From Microvirga calopogonii (lineage in GTDB: Bacteria > Pseudomonadota > Alphaproteobacteria > Rhizobiales > Beijerinckiaceae): a stretch of DNA of 64,000 bases. A model generated the notes under the pieces. It did not search any database and was not told the origin of the DNA. It saw only the letters and a list, made by a program, of their open reading frames with translations. The stretch's first letter is position 1. Every line of letters begins with the position of its first letter. Location: assembly GCF_003347665.1 (NCBI RefSeq), contig NZ_QDGA01000006.1, positions 1 through 64,000 on the forward strand, read 5' to 3'. Below are positions 18,668 through 28,800 of the stretch, one piece after another. The position numbers and the translations under genes are program-made.

Positions 18668-19009
18668 CTAACGGATCGTCCGAGCCTTGAGAGCCATAAC
18701 GCCACCGTAGACGGTTGCGATGACCTTGGTGATGAGCCGGTTCTCGAAGGTGTTCATCGGCGACCGGAGGATCACCGCCGGGATGATGATTGCGACAACA
18801 GCGGCCGTCTCGATGGGCACACCGGCGAGCTTGTAGAGGCCCAGGGCGATTGCACCGGCCCAGACGAGGCCGCCGAGGATATCTCCGACAATCTTCGGCA
18901 TCGCGGCCAGAAGCCGGTCCTCAGTCTCCTCGATCTCGTCGAAGCTCTTCCAGAAGACGCGCCAGAAGAACGGCGCAAGGAAAGCGAGTAAGAGGGCAAA
19001 CAAGAACAT
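18668..19009 (-). CDS. Small membrane protein downstream of virB6 (113 aa)
   Basis: An N-terminal hydrophobic segment (MFLFALLLAFLAPFFWRVFW) is followed by an acidic linker (DEIEETED) and two more hydrophobic stretches (IVGDILGGLVWAGAIALGLY, TAAVVAIIIPAVIL). It starts at ATG 19009 and follows the VirB6-like gene and its terminator by about 145 bp. It may accompany the secretion channel, but nothing in the sequence proves that. No family is recognised. Confidence 0.55.
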   Translation of the reverse strand: MFLFALLLAFLAPFFWRVFWKSFDEIEETEDRLLAAMPKIVGDILGGLVWAGAIALGLYKLAGVPIETAAVVAIIIPAVILRSPMNTFENRLITKVIATVYGGVMALKARTIR

Positions 19010-19151
19010 GTGATAATCTTTCTTTCAGGGGATTCTAGCGTCCCAACTTTCAAATTTCCTAACCGAGAAATAACATATCAAAGTACGCGCCCGCATCGTG
19101 GGGTCGATAAGAGTTTCCTCTCTGCCTTTCTGTCAACTGGTTTCGAAACAA

Positions 19152-19181
19152 GAAAGCCCTCGGCCGGGACCGAGGGCTTTC
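19152..19181 (-). terminator. Rho-independent terminator after virB6-like gene
   Basis: GAAAGCCCTCGG (19152-19163) pairs perfectly with CCGAGGGCTTTC (19170-19181) over a 6-base loop. It lies 22 bp past the stop of the virB6-like gene. The T content is modest on the minus strand. Confidence 0.7.
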
Positions 19182-19203
19182 TCAAACCGGAGTACAGCTT
19201 TGG

Positions 19204-21090
19204 CTATGGACTGGGCGAGAACGCTTTGACGGTTTGGGTGGTCGGGGCTGCGCCTGGGATATTCGGCAGCCCGCCCGCTCCGCCCATGCGTTGCTTGATG
19301 AAGTCCTTGGCAAATCCAAAGCCTTTCGGGCCAACAAACCCAGCGGCCCGGCCTGTAAGGTTCCCGGCGCCGAGGGCGACGACCCCCCCCACCGATGCTG
19401 CAACACGCACGCCATGCATGATGCCGGAGACCGCTCCCGCAGCGAACGAGTTTTCTCCTGTCATTCCCTGATAGCTTGCGATCGCTGCTGCAAGACTGGG
19501 GGCCGTCCGCATCAGGGATGCCGCCAGAGCTCCGGTCGCAAAGGAATAGATCAGGAAATAGAACGTGTTGCCAATGGCTTCAGGGCTGCCGACGCCCAGG
19601 GTGGAGGGGTTCCCAGCCTTCTGTATTCCCTGCGAGAGGATGAACAGCATGATTGCCGACAGCAGGCCTGACATGACCAGAAGCACCGAGCCGTAAAGGA
19701 AGCTCCGGAGGGCGTTGGTGAAGGTCTTCTGGGTTGTCTTGTAGACCCAGGCATAGGCGAGGAAGGGGGCAAAAGCCACGAAGAAGCCCATGCGGGTGAG
19801 TGCCTCGACGATCTGGAACGCGAAGAGCAAGAGCGCGAGCCAATAAACCCCGAAGACGACGAAAGCGAAGATCGAGAGGATGAAGCTTATGAACAGGCTC
19901 CTTTCCGAGGAGTCGGCGGTCTCGATCTTGCTCGCTGGCTCCGAGCCCTTCTTGATTGCTTCGTTGACCGTCAGGTGAACAGCACAGACGAGGTTGATCA
20001 CACGCTCCCCCGCCCGGATGATTTCCTGGTCGGTCCCGCTGATCCTGTCATAGCGGCAAACACCGTTCGAGCGATTGTTCTTGAAGGCTTGGTTGCCCAC
20101 GGTTGCTAGCTTCGTACCAAGCTCGCCCCCGATGGACATCGATGGGATGAGAACGTAGGGGCGTACAATCTCCGTGTAGACCGAGCTGGTCCCAATGAGA
20201 GTGATGACGAACGTGAACCTCATTACCAGCCAGAAGATGTCGTTCCAGCCGCCCGAGCGGGAGATCCAGAAAAGCCTGCCGGCGATCAACACTATGAAGA
20301 CGATACCGAAGATGATCCCCATGAGCTTGGCGGCCTCTGAGCCGAACTTCTGGATCAGAACGGGACCGATGCGGCTAGTCACCTCAACCACTCGAGCGAC
20401 GCCATCGCAACCCCAGCACTCCTGGACATTCAGGTCGGGACGAGAGGAGAGGTCCGACGTATCGGTTCCCTCCGCGAGGTTCTGGAAGGGATCCGAGACT
20501 TCTCGTGGAGTAGAGGCACCGGTCCTCATCTTGTCAGCCATCTTACAGATGGTCGTGCCATTGATGTCGGAAAAGCCAGAGCACTTGCCCGATTGGACCA
20601 TTTTCTGACAGTTGCCGGTACCTAGCTGAATACAGGCCATGATCATGGCGCCGTCGACCGGCTGCCCGTCGAAAGTGCCCATCTGTTGGAGTTGGCGGAC
20701 AACGGCCGTGTTGGCTCCCTGGTTCGTGAGATTGGCCCAGACCCTTACCTGCTCGTCCAAACTCGCATTTGCGTAGGACTCGGGTGTGTAACCGGCAGCG
20801 GCCAGATTGGAGCGGTTGACCTGGAAAACGCCGGTGCAGCAGCTTCCATTGTAGATGCCAGCGTTCCCGGACGATTCGAACATTCCGAGATTGCCCATCT
20901 GGTCGGCGTACTGACGCAAGCTGGGATTGAGGTTGGAGTTACGAACTGCGTTGGCGATGTCGCTGGCTGAGTAGTTCGTTTTCGGCCCGAGTTGGGATTG
21001 TCCCGCCCATGTCTCGGATATGAATCCGACACTGCCAACAATGACGATCACCAAGAGGGCAATCCAGCGTAAGGGGGCGCTCATTCTCAT
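19204..21090 (-). CDS. virB6: VirB6-like channel protein with N-terminal lysozyme-like domain
   Basis: This 628-residue protein joins two functions. After a signal-like segment (WIALLVIVIVGSVGFISETW), residues about 55-190 resemble a lysozyme or lytic transglycosylase fold, with a possible catalytic Glu72 (GMFESSGNAG) followed by NGSCCTGVFQVN, the region matching the GLMQ motif. From about 255 onward there are six or more membrane segments and a TrbL/VirB6-like organisation. VirB6 forms part of the inner-membrane channel of type IV secretion; VirB1 is normally a separate muramidase. The fusion call is from motif reading. The gene lies 16 kb from the nearest other virB gene. Confidence 0.7.
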   Translation of the reverse strand: MRMSAPLRWIALLVIVIVGSVGFISETWAGQSQLGPKTNYSASDIANAVRNSNLNPSLRQYADQMGNLGMFESSGNAGIYNGSCCTGVFQVNRSNLAAAGYTPESYANASLDEQVRVWANLTNQGANTAVVRQLQQMGTFDGQPVDGAMIMACIQLGTGNCQKMVQSGKCSGFSDINGTTICKMADKMRTGASTPREVSDPFQNLAEGTDTSDLSSRPDLNVQECWGCDGVARVVEVTSRIGPVLIQKFGSEAAKLMGIIFGIVFIVLIAGRLFWISRSGGWNDIFWLVMRFTFVITLIGTSSVYTEIVRPYVLIPSMSIGGELGTKLATVGNQAFKNNRSNGVCRYDRISGTDQEIIRAGERVINLVCAVHLTVNEAIKKGSEPASKIETADSSERSLFISFILSIFAFVVFGVYWLALLLFAFQIVEALTRMGFFVAFAPFLAYAWVYKTTQKTFTNALRSFLYGSVLLVMSGLLSAIMLFILSQGIQKAGNPSTLGVGSPEAIGNTFYFLIYSFATGALAASLMRTAPSLAAAIASYQGMTGENSFAAGAVSGIMHGVRVAASVGGVVALGAGNLTGRAAGFVGPKGFGFAKDFIKQRMGGAGGLPNIPGAAPTTQTVKAFSPSP

Positions 21091-21134
21091 CCAGCCGACA
21101 CCGTGGTTACGTTCTCAAATCATCAGCCCCTCAA

Positions 21135-21181
21135 CAAAAAAGGGCTGACGCCATAACGTGGGTTACCACGGCGTCAGCCCT
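21135..21181 (-). terminator. Rho-independent terminator
   Basis: AGGGCTGACGCC (21141-21152) pairs perfectly with GGCGTCAGCCCT (21170-21181). On the minus strand the stem is followed by six T residues (21135-21140). It ends the unit containing the secreted protein gene at 21242-21799. Confidence 0.85.
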
Positions 21182-21241
21182 GTTTCTATCGGGTATATGC
21201 GTTTTATTTCGGCGTGATGGCGGTTTACTTCGCCTTGAGTC

Positions 21242-21799
21242 TTAGCCGATCTTCACCGTTGCGGTGCAACCGTTGAGTGGGCGGCCGTTCCGAAGAGCGC
21301 GGACGGTGACGGTCCGTTGCTTGGCATCATAGGCGGCGTAAGTGGCGTTCTTGCGCGGATCCAGACCCGAGGGATCGCCGGGCGGGACAACTAGGAAGCA
21401 GCCCGTCGTCCGCGTGGTCTTGGAGCCGCCGGGGCCGGTGACTACAACCCGCAGAGGGCAGATCCCGTGGATGTCCGTGCTCGACGCCGAGTTCGCGCCA
21501 TTATCGCAGCGGCGCGCGATGTTGATCAGGCTCACAGTGATCTGCTCCTGACCATCCGTGAAGGTGTGGGACAGGAATTCGGCCGGTGCGTTGCCGGTCT
21601 TGAAGCGGGGATCCTTCAGCTCATCGCGGAAATATCGGTTGTTGTCTGCAATAAGGTCGCCCCAGATCTGCAACATTGCGGGGGGTGCAGCGGAGGGCGT
21701 GGTCAGATTGTTGTAGGTCAGTACCTGCCAGTCCTGAGCCAGTGCAGCGCCGGAAAGAGCGAAGGTCGCTGCGAGAAAGGTCAAAACGGTCTTCATCAT
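21242..21799 (-). CDS. Secreted hypothetical protein (185 aa)
   Basis: It has a clear Sec signal peptide (VLTFLAATFALSGAALA, cleavage probably after AQ), then about 160 residues with four Cys that could form disulfides in the periplasm. No family is recognised. It lies between the UvrD-like helicase and the VirB6-like gene, separated from the latter by a terminator. A role in the conjugation apparatus is possible only by position. Confidence 0.6.
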   Translation of the reverse strand: MMKTVLTFLAATFALSGAALAQDWQVLTYNNLTTPSAAPPAMLQIWGDLIADNNRYFRDELKDPRFKTGNAPAEFLSHTFTDGQEQITVSLINIARRCDNGANSASSTDIHGICPLRVVVTGPGGSKTTRTTGCFLVVPPGDPSGLDPRKNATYAAYDAKQRTVTVRALRNGRPLNGCTATVKIG

Positions 21800-21874
21800 C
21801 GTGGATTCCTATTCGGGGAATTAAAAGGTGATATCCTCAACTCCTGCTTCTGGAAAGGAAGCAAGGGCATTGCT

Positions 21875-24031
21875 CTAATGGAACTGCTTGAACGTGCACA
21901 GATTGGCCTCGATAATATCGTTAATGTACACGTTCGGACGCCGTTCAGATCCATCGTTGGTCCGGTTGATCCGGCTTTTGGCATAGCTGATGAGCAGGCT
22001 GAGCTTGGCGCGGGTCATCGCCACATAGGCAAGGCGCCGTTCCTCCTCGAGATCGGTATCGGGCCGGACAACCGGGAAAATCCCTTCTTCCCACCCGACC
22101 AGGTAGACGTAATCGAACTCAAGGCCCTTAGCCGCGTGGATGGTTCCCAGCCATACGGCGTCATCTACGGAGCTATCGGTCTCCAGAAGGCTCATGGAGT
22201 CCACGAAATCCTGGATACTGGTCTGCTCCTTGGCGTGGAACAGGTACTGCTCGACCCGCTCCTCGATCGAAGTGGCCTGCTTGCGGAACTGGTCGGCCTT
22301 CTTCTTGTCGGCCTGGTTCTCGGCCTTCTCGCGAAGCTCCTGGACGTGCTCCTTGATTCCGCATTCGGCGATCACCTTCTCGATGACTTCGTCCAGCGGG
22401 ACGCCCAGGCGATAGTCGTCACCGATCTCGTCGATGAACTCGATGAATGCCTTAACCTTCTCGACCGCAGCCTTCCGGATGGCACCGTTGCGGATCTGGT
22501 CGGCAAGGATGTCGATCATAGGAAGCTCAGTGATCCGAGCCGTGTCCGACAGCTTGGAGAGGCTTTCCTTGCCGAATCCTCTGGGCTTCGCATCGATGGC
22601 GTATTCGAACGCCGCGTTGTCGGAGCGGTTCAGCATCAGGCGAAGGTAGGCCGAGAGCGTTTTTATCTCGGCCGTCTGGTTGTACTTACGTCCGGCCGTG
22701 ACCGTGAACGGAACTCGGCGCATCGTGAGCGCAGGCTGGAAACCGTTGAGCTCCATCGAAGCGCGGGCAATGATGGCAATCTGGCTGGGCCGGATGCCGT
22801 TCTTGAGCTTCCTCTCGATGTCGTCCACGATCCAGGAGACCTCACCACGGTCCTCGGAGAATTCATGGACCAAAACCGGGCTTCCCTGGGTGCCTTTCGT
22901 GAAGAGGGCTTTCCCATGACGGCTCTCATTGCCGGCAATAACGTGGTTTGCCGCATCAAGGATCGCCCGGGTCGAGCGAAAGTTCTGCTCAAGGCGGATG
23001 ATCCGGGCGCCTGGGTAGCGGTCGCCGAAGCTGAGAATGTTGTCGATGTTGGCGCCACGGAAGCTATAGACGGATTGATCGTCGTCGCCGACACAGGTGT
23101 AGTAGCACCCCTGGCCGTGGTCGGTGATCAGGTCGAGCCATTCCTGCTGGATATCGTTGGTATCCTGATACTCGTCCACCAGAACAGCGCGCCAGAGCGT
23201 CTGGTAGTAGCGGCGGACCGCTTCGTCGTCGCGAAGGAGGTCGCGGCATTTGATCAGAATGTCATTGTAGTCAACCGCGTTCATGCGCTCTTTAGAGCGC
23301 TCATAGCGGTGGTACATCTGCTCGATGCCGTGGGGGGTGAGGAACGTGCCACGATTGAAATTCGGCGGGAAGCCCCGACCGGTCTTCTTGGCCTCAATGC
23401 AGTCGAGGATGAAGGCGTAGTCAACCTGGCGGCGAGAGTCGCTAGCGTCAGGAGGCACGATGTGCTCGCCGTAGGAGAGGCTGGCGTAACAGTCTTTGAC
23501 GACGTTCTTCTGGTCGTCTGCGTCCAGAACGGAGAAGTTGGGTTCGAGGCCGGCCCGATCGGCATTGTCCCGGAGGAGGCGAGCCGAGATGGCATGGAAG
23601 GTGCCGACATCCATCGCCTTGGCCACCGGCCCCATCATGTTGGCGAGACGGTGCTTCATTTCCTGGGCGGCTTTTCGGGTAAACGTTACCGCCAAAACCT
23701 GGTGCGGCTGGACCCGCTGCGATCCAACGAGAAAGCCAATGCGCGATGTGAGGGACTTGGTCTTTCCGGTTCCGGCGCCGGCCAAGATCAGGAGTGGTTC
23801 GATCCCGTGCGTGACAGCCGCCTCTTGGATCTCGATGAGACTGGTCAATGCCCGGGCGCGGGATTCTTCCGCATCGAAGACCGCAGCATGTCCAAGGGAG
23901 CTATGATCTTCAATTTCGGAGAAAACATCATCTTCCAGAGCATAATCTGGCGTCGAAGGCAGAAAAGGGCTCTCGGACTCGTCGAGATCATACTGATCAA
24001 AGGGGCTGGCATAAACGAGATCGAGAGACAT
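21875..24031 (-). CDS. UvrD/Rep-family DNA helicase (first copy)
   Basis: This 718-residue superfamily 1A helicase unwinds DNA 3' to 5' using ATP. Motifs: Walker A AGAGTGKT (84-91), Ia FTRKAAQEMKHR, II LVDEYQDTNDIQ, III QSVYSFRGANI, IV LEQNFRSTRAIL, V TIHAAKGLEFDYVY, VI RRLAYVAMTRAK. All appear intact. An unusual acidic N-terminal extension of about 60 residues precedes the Q motif. It could support plasmid replication, repair or transfer. A long frame on the opposite strand across this gene is an artefact of GC-rich codon use. Confidence 0.9.
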   Translation of the reverse strand: MSLDLVYASPFDQYDLDESESPFLPSTPDYALEDDVFSEIEDHSSLGHAAVFDAEESRARALTSLIEIQEAAVTHGIEPLLILAGAGTGKTKSLTSRIGFLVGSQRVQPHQVLAVTFTRKAAQEMKHRLANMMGPVAKAMDVGTFHAISARLLRDNADRAGLEPNFSVLDADDQKNVVKDCYASLSYGEHIVPPDASDSRRQVDYAFILDCIEAKKTGRGFPPNFNRGTFLTPHGIEQMYHRYERSKERMNAVDYNDILIKCRDLLRDDEAVRRYYQTLWRAVLVDEYQDTNDIQQEWLDLITDHGQGCYYTCVGDDDQSVYSFRGANIDNILSFGDRYPGARIIRLEQNFRSTRAILDAANHVIAGNESRHGKALFTKGTQGSPVLVHEFSEDRGEVSWIVDDIERKLKNGIRPSQIAIIARASMELNGFQPALTMRRVPFTVTAGRKYNQTAEIKTLSAYLRLMLNRSDNAAFEYAIDAKPRGFGKESLSKLSDTARITELPMIDILADQIRNGAIRKAAVEKVKAFIEFIDEIGDDYRLGVPLDEVIEKVIAECGIKEHVQELREKAENQADKKKADQFRKQATSIEERVEQYLFHAKEQTSIQDFVDSMSLLETDSSVDDAVWLGTIHAAKGLEFDYVYLVGWEEGIFPVVRPDTDLEEERRLAYVAMTRAKLSLLISYAKSRINRTNDGSERRPNVYINDIIEANLCTFKQFH

Positions 24032-24062
24032 GGAGTGTGATCCTTCTAACCTCCGACGGGCT

Positions 24063-24371
24063 CTAGGGCCCTCTCGGGACTTCGCAGGTGACCTTCTTGG
24101 CGGCAGGCTCGGGGCTCGGCTCAGCAGCGATAAGTGCTATGAGCCTGCCCGTCCTGACGGCTGCGTCAGGACGTTTGCCAGCGATGTCGATGAAACGGTA
24201 TACCCGGCCGCCCACGTTCACCGCGCCCTCCGGAGTGAGTGCTCCGATGATCACAGTGTCTGCTGATCCTGTTTCGGTTGTGGGGTGGATCGTCTTGGTA
24301 CCGAAGTCGACGTAGACGATCCGGCCCTCAGCCGTCAGAATTTTTGGGGATTGGGTTCCCGCCACTTTCAA
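24063..24371 (-). CDS. Hypothetical protein (102 aa)
   Basis: This small, mainly beta protein (RIVYVDFGTKTIHP, INVGGRVYRF-like strands) has a Pro/Lys-rich tail. The start is unclear: TTG 24371 overlaps the stop of the upstream gene and a GTG lies two codons in (24365). No domain is recognised. It is transcribed ahead of the UvrD-like helicase and behind ssb. Confidence 0.45.
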   Translation of the reverse strand: MKVAGTQSPKILTAEGRIVYVDFGTKTIHPTTETGSADTVIIGALTPEGAVNVGGRVYRFIDIAGKRPDAAVRTGRLIALIAAEPSPEPAAKKVTCEVPRGP

Positions 24372-24769
24372 ATCTCGATTGAACCGTCACGCCAGAGCGC
24401 CGCGATCTGCGGCGCAATCACTGCTTTTGCGTTTCCGTTGCCCTTGAACTCGAATCCGGCAACCTCTTCGCCGTCGAATTTCAGCCGAACGAGGAGCTTG
24501 TTGTCACGGTCGAGGATGTCTGCACTGCGACGAGCGAGATCCTTGCCATTGGCGTCATACTCTTTCAGGACGTGAGCTCCCATAAGGCCGCCCTCGGAAG
24601 GCTCGGCTATCGAGATGCGCTTCAAGGTGAATTCATCGCCAAGCTGCCGCTCGAGACTGGAAATGATGCTGGCCGGCGTCTGTTGACCGTCGACGGCATA
24701 CTGCTCGACGACAACTTTGGTTACGACGACACGGGAGCCAGAGTCATCGGGTTTGGGCTGGGGAACCAT
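24368..24769 (-). CDS. Hypothetical protein (133 aa)
   Basis: The preferred start is ATG 24769 (MVPQPKPDDS), just past the ssb stop; a longer frame to 24844 would overlap ssb. The protein is acidic, with no signal or membrane segment and no known domain. Its end overlaps the next gene. Placement directly behind ssb suggests a DNA-metabolism operon. Confidence 0.5.
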   Translation of the reverse strand: MVPQPKPDDSGSRVVVTKVVVEQYAVDGQQTPASIISSLERQLGDEFTLKRISIAEPSEGGLMGAHVLKEYDANGKDLARRSADILDRDNKLLVRLKFDGEEVAGFEFKGNGNAKAVIAPQIAALWRDGSIEI

Positions 24770-24840
24770 AGTTAGAAAACCTTCACGTGGCTTGTGGGAG
24801 GGGAGGGAGCCTCGGTCCGTCGAGGAGACAAGACGAAGGG

Positions 24841-25251
24841 TCATGCGGCCAGCTCGCTCGGAGCCGCCCGGTCGGCAGTCACTTCCGCCTCACGGGCGGC
24901 AGCGAAATTGAAACGATTGAAGTGATTTCCACGCTTGATCGAAATGTAAGGGGTTCCTGCAGCCCCTTCATTCTCAGCGCGATATTGCAGACGGCCGCTC
25001 AGGGTGACCCAGTCACCTTCCTTGAGCACGCCCTGGATCTCGTCGGTGATGATCTCTTTGGAGTAGACCACGATGTGGTGGTTCTCGTCCTTCTCGACGA
25101 TCGAGGCCTTCGCAGAGCCTTTGCCTTTGGTGAAAGACGCCTTTGTCGTGAGGGTGAACTCAGCAATCATCCCTCCGGAACCGTCGAAGGACTTGATGCT
25201 GATATCGCCCTTTACGACGCCGCAGAGGGAGATCTGATTAAGCCAGGACAT
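24841..25251 (-). CDS. ssb: Single-stranded DNA-binding protein
   Basis: This 136-residue OB-fold protein covers single-stranded DNA in replication and during transfer. The pattern MSWLNQISLCGVVKGDISIK, then EFTLTTKASF, HHIVVYSKE and GDWVTLSGRLQYR, matches bacterial SSB. The ATG at 25251 follows GGAGA; a longer frame to 25278 lacks a good RBS. The C-terminus ends PSELAA and lacks the acidic DDDIPF-type tail that normally recruits partner proteins, an odd point for a free-standing SSB. A TTAATTCGCT motif lies about 100 bp upstream. Confidence 0.8.
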   Translation of the reverse strand: MSWLNQISLCGVVKGDISIKSFDGSGGMIAEFTLTTKASFTKGKGSAKASIVEKDENHHIVVYSKEIITDEIQGVLKEGDWVTLSGRLQYRAENEGAAGTPYISIKRGNHFNRFNFAAAREAEVTADRAAPSELAA

Positions 25252-25388
25252 GGCTTTCTCCGTTGATTCGCAAATCAAGAAACTTGGTTGCTCTTAACCC
25301 GTGTATACCCCGCCAGCCCGCGAAGTGTAATGCGTAAATAACGCTTCTTAATTCGCTCGCCGGATTCGATGGTTAACAACCCCGGGCT

Positions 25389-25817
25389 TTACACGTCCCG
25401 AGCAAAGCGGCGGCTCGACTTGGAGCACAAGTCGAGCCAGCGGGCCTCGTCGGCTTTGTCATAGGCGACGCGACGGACTTGGAAATCGATCGTGACGGAC
25501 CTGCGGGAGACAGTCGCCACAAGCGCGACCCTTTGGTCTTCAATCTTCTCCGGATCTCCATTCCAGTCGCGATCGGCGACTTTATGGGAGAAGGTGACAG
25601 ACTTTGTCTCAGGATCAGAGCGAAGCGGAGCAGTTGCAGCGCTGGCGAAAGCCTCGACAAGGGCGAGAGCCCGCATGTCAGCTCCGTCAAAGCCGGTGAA
25701 ATCCGGATCCGTGCCAATGGCACGCTGGTAGACTCGGCGGGTGACATGAACCGAGCGGCCATCCCATTCACCTACGGTGAAGAAAGCCTGCTGGCGGGCC
25801 TGAACGTCCTGCATCAT
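25389..25817 (-). CDS. Hypothetical protein (142 aa)
   Basis: This soluble protein starts MMQDVQARQQ. The ATG at 25817 is preceded by AGGAGACAG, a strong ribosome-binding site. No domain is recognised. It lies 110 bp downstream of the stop of the DprA-like gene, past the terminator, so it has its own transcript or depends on readthrough. Confidence 0.55.
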   Translation of the reverse strand: MMQDVQARQQAFFTVGEWDGRSVHVTRRVYQRAIGTDPDFTGFDGADMRALALVEAFASAATAPLRSDPETKSVTFSHKVADRDWNGDPEKIEDQRVALVATVSRRSVTIDFQVRRVAYDKADEARWLDLCSKSSRRFARDV

Positions 25818-25836
25818 GGTCTGTCTCCTTTGGAAC

Positions 25837-25864
25837 GAAAAAGCCCCGGCCGAGGGCCGGGGCT
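25837..25864 (-). terminator. Rho-independent terminator after DprA-like gene
   Basis: AGCCCCGGCC pairs with GGCCGGGGCT around GAG (25842-25864), followed on the minus strand by TTTTT. It lies 27 bp past the stop of the 1120-residue gene. Confidence 0.85.
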
Positions 25865-25890
25865 GATAATTGCGATCTTGTTAGAAGAGG

Positions 25891-28800
25891 TTATATCCCG
25901 ATCCCATTTTGCTGGGCCCTGGCAACCACACGGAACTTGTCGTTGGCTGCCAGCTTAGAGAGCTTCGTTTCCAACTCGCGCTTGTCATTGTCCGCGAGGG
26001 CTACGGAGATCTCTTCAGGGGATTTAGCACTCTTTTGCTCATACTCGCTTGGGTGCCTCACAACTCCATACTTGAGAGCAATCTGAGCCGCCGTCAGACC
26101 ATTCAGGTCGTCGCGGGTCAGAGTGTTCGCCTTTCCAGCTTCGACGTTTTCGATAAAAGCCCCCATTTCGCCGGTCTTCATGATGACCGTGGCCGGGCGG
26201 GAGAAGGACGCAACACGAACCATCGGGCTTGACTCTGGGTCCATGCCGCCGTCAGCGTTGTAGCCGTTGCTCTCGAAGACGCCGTCCTCACCCTGGAAGC
26301 CGACGCCAACCGGACTGATGGTGTTTCCGCCGCGGCCGGTTTTGGCCGTGATGGTCCCCATTTCTCGGGTCAGGGCAACGTTCGCGGTGAAGTTCAAGAA
26401 CTCCTCCGGGTTCGGCGACAGGGTGGCAACGGGTCGGGTCTGGCCGGACTCGACCGCGATCAAGGCCGACACGTCCTTGTCACTGGCGGCGGCGAGCACG
26501 ACGCTCTTCGCCGTCTCGGTCGCCATCTGCAGAACCTTGGTCCGGTTCGCAGCCGCCTCGTTCTTGCCGAAACCCTGGGCCGAGACCATGGAACCGCTGC
26601 CATTATTGATGGCGTCGAAGAGCGCGTCCACAGCCTTGTCGGATAGGCCCGCAGCGTCTCTGTCAGGGGAGAACGCAACGAACTTTGCCCCGTGCTTCGA
26701 AGCTGCCTCGATCACTGCCTCACCAATGCCCTTCTCAGCGGTGGTGTGGATGATCGACCCCTTATCACGAGCCTCGACGACAAGTTGCTCGATAGCGCCC
26801 TTCGTCTTCGCTCCGATCTCATTGTCGTGGCCGATGATGGCGACAGCATTTCCGACAGACGGCTCTCCGAAGATCACGACGGGCAGGGCACGAGCCTTGG
26901 CGAAGTCCGACGTCAGATCATAACGCATGTCGTTCTGCTTTGCGGCCTCAACCTTCATGGATGAAGCGAGAAGCAGGGCCTCCAGAGCAGCGGGGTTGCG
27001 AAGCTTTTCCACACCACCTCGGAGGGCCGCGGCGACCGGGCGGAGGAATGCCATTTCCTCCTTGCTGAGCGTCACGACGTTCTTGCCGGAACGCGAAGCG
27101 AAGTCGACCACTTCGCCGAGGGTCGTGAACTGTTTCTGAATGACCCCGAGGTTCTTGATGCCGCAGACCTGTGCCAGGGCGAGGCTGTTAACGGTGGCGA
27201 TGGTCTTCTGCTCCGGGCTGATCCCAGGCGTCTCTGGATTGATGAGACCGGCAGCGCAGCTTTGGATTTCACGGCGAGCTCGTTCCTGAGGGGTCGGAGC
27301 GCCGATGACGGCGGTTTTGTAGGCTTCCTGGAGGTTGACCGGAGCGCCGGCGTTGTCCCGAACTTCGATCTGCTTGCCACCTTCGACACCACGCCGAACG
27401 TGCTGGCAGGTGTTGTAGTCGTTCTGCTCAAGGCCGAAGACGGCGACCTTGTTGGAAATGGACTGGGCGACCTGCCAGCCGATCATACGGGCTTGGTTGT
27501 CGGACTTGCCATCCGGATGCAGGACGATGAGCTTGCCACGGGCAGCGCGCTGACCCTCACGGGAGTACAGATCGAATGCCTCGTCCGGGTTGGACGGGTT
27601 TGGCACAGTGATCTGCATCTTGCGCTCGTTGAACGACTTAGCGCCGTTCTCCCCGACAATCTTCATCCGGGTGGTCTTGGCGGAGACAGTGGCGTTGACC
27701 ACACCAAACCCGTTCTTTTCGGCCGCCTCGGTGAGCGCCTTGTAGGACTTCGACTTGTCGTCAACGGTAACGACGAGGCTGGTGCGGGTGTGAGGCGGAA
27801 GAGCCTTGTTGGCCACCGCGATCTGCGCCACGTAATCGTTGATGGCGCCGGCATTCTTATAGAACCGGGAGCCTTCGACGGCGACCGTCGGGAACTTCAG
27901 TCCGCTGGTCTCGGGGCCGAACAGGGCAGGGCGGATCGTCATCTTCACCGGGACGATCTTGCCGTCGTCAGCCTTCTTGTAGGAGGCGATCTCGACAGGA
28001 CGGGAGAAATCCTCGCGGATCTGCTTGGCGGCGTTGTTGATAGCCGTGCGGGAAGGCACGTTTGGACCAGCCGAAGCCGCAAACGAGACCCAGGCCTCCG
28101 CGATCAGCGCCTGAGGACGGGAAGCCATGACGAAATCAGTCCGGTCCATCTGCTGCGAGGCATGGCGGCCCATGGCTGCCGTGATGGCGGTCCGGTCCAA
28201 CCCGCTCTTCTGAAGGTCGGCCAAGGCCTGCTTCTGGCTCTGGAAAAGGTCGGAGGTCAGAACTTCCGTGGCAAGAGCGTTGAGGTCGGCGGTGAAACCG
28301 TGCCTCTCGGCCCGATCAGAGCCACTTGCGACGAGTTTGTCGTAGTTCTCCTTCTGCTTATCCATATCAGTACGCAGGATCCAATCCGGCCGATCCTTCG
28401 TGCCGTCGAGGACGCCCATGGCAGCGTTGTCGATGAAGGCTGCGAAGGTGCGCCGCTCCTTCTCGTCGGAAATCACTTCAGAGATCATGGAGCCGAGGCG
28501 CAGGCGGTTGTAGACGGCGCGCTCGAATGTCTCGTTGCCCACAAACGGATCTGCCGCCTGCTGCGCCGGCGCCTTGCCTTCGGGAGCGAAGGAGGAACGC
28601 AGGATCTGGCGGGTCATTTGCTCGCGGCGCTCCGAGGAGACGTCCTTGATGTTTCCGAGCTCATCCTCGTCGTCCTTGAACGGGACGGTCGTATCGGCAT
28701 AGATGTCCCCGACGGCCTTGGTAAGGGTCCGATAGGCCTGAGTATTCCGCAGGCGGACAACCGTTGAGTCGCTGTCGTCGGTAATGATGTGGCCTTGGGC

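Noticed and set aside
21467..24040. Plus-strand open frame of 857 codons opposite the UvrD-like helicase
   Set aside because: It is antisense to a helicase with all motifs intact; long antisense frames are expected with GC-rich codon usage, and its translation shows no recognisable domain.
27262..28767. Plus-strand open frame of 501 codons opposite the DprA-like gene
   Set aside because: Antisense shadow of the 1120-residue gene, with no RBS or domain.
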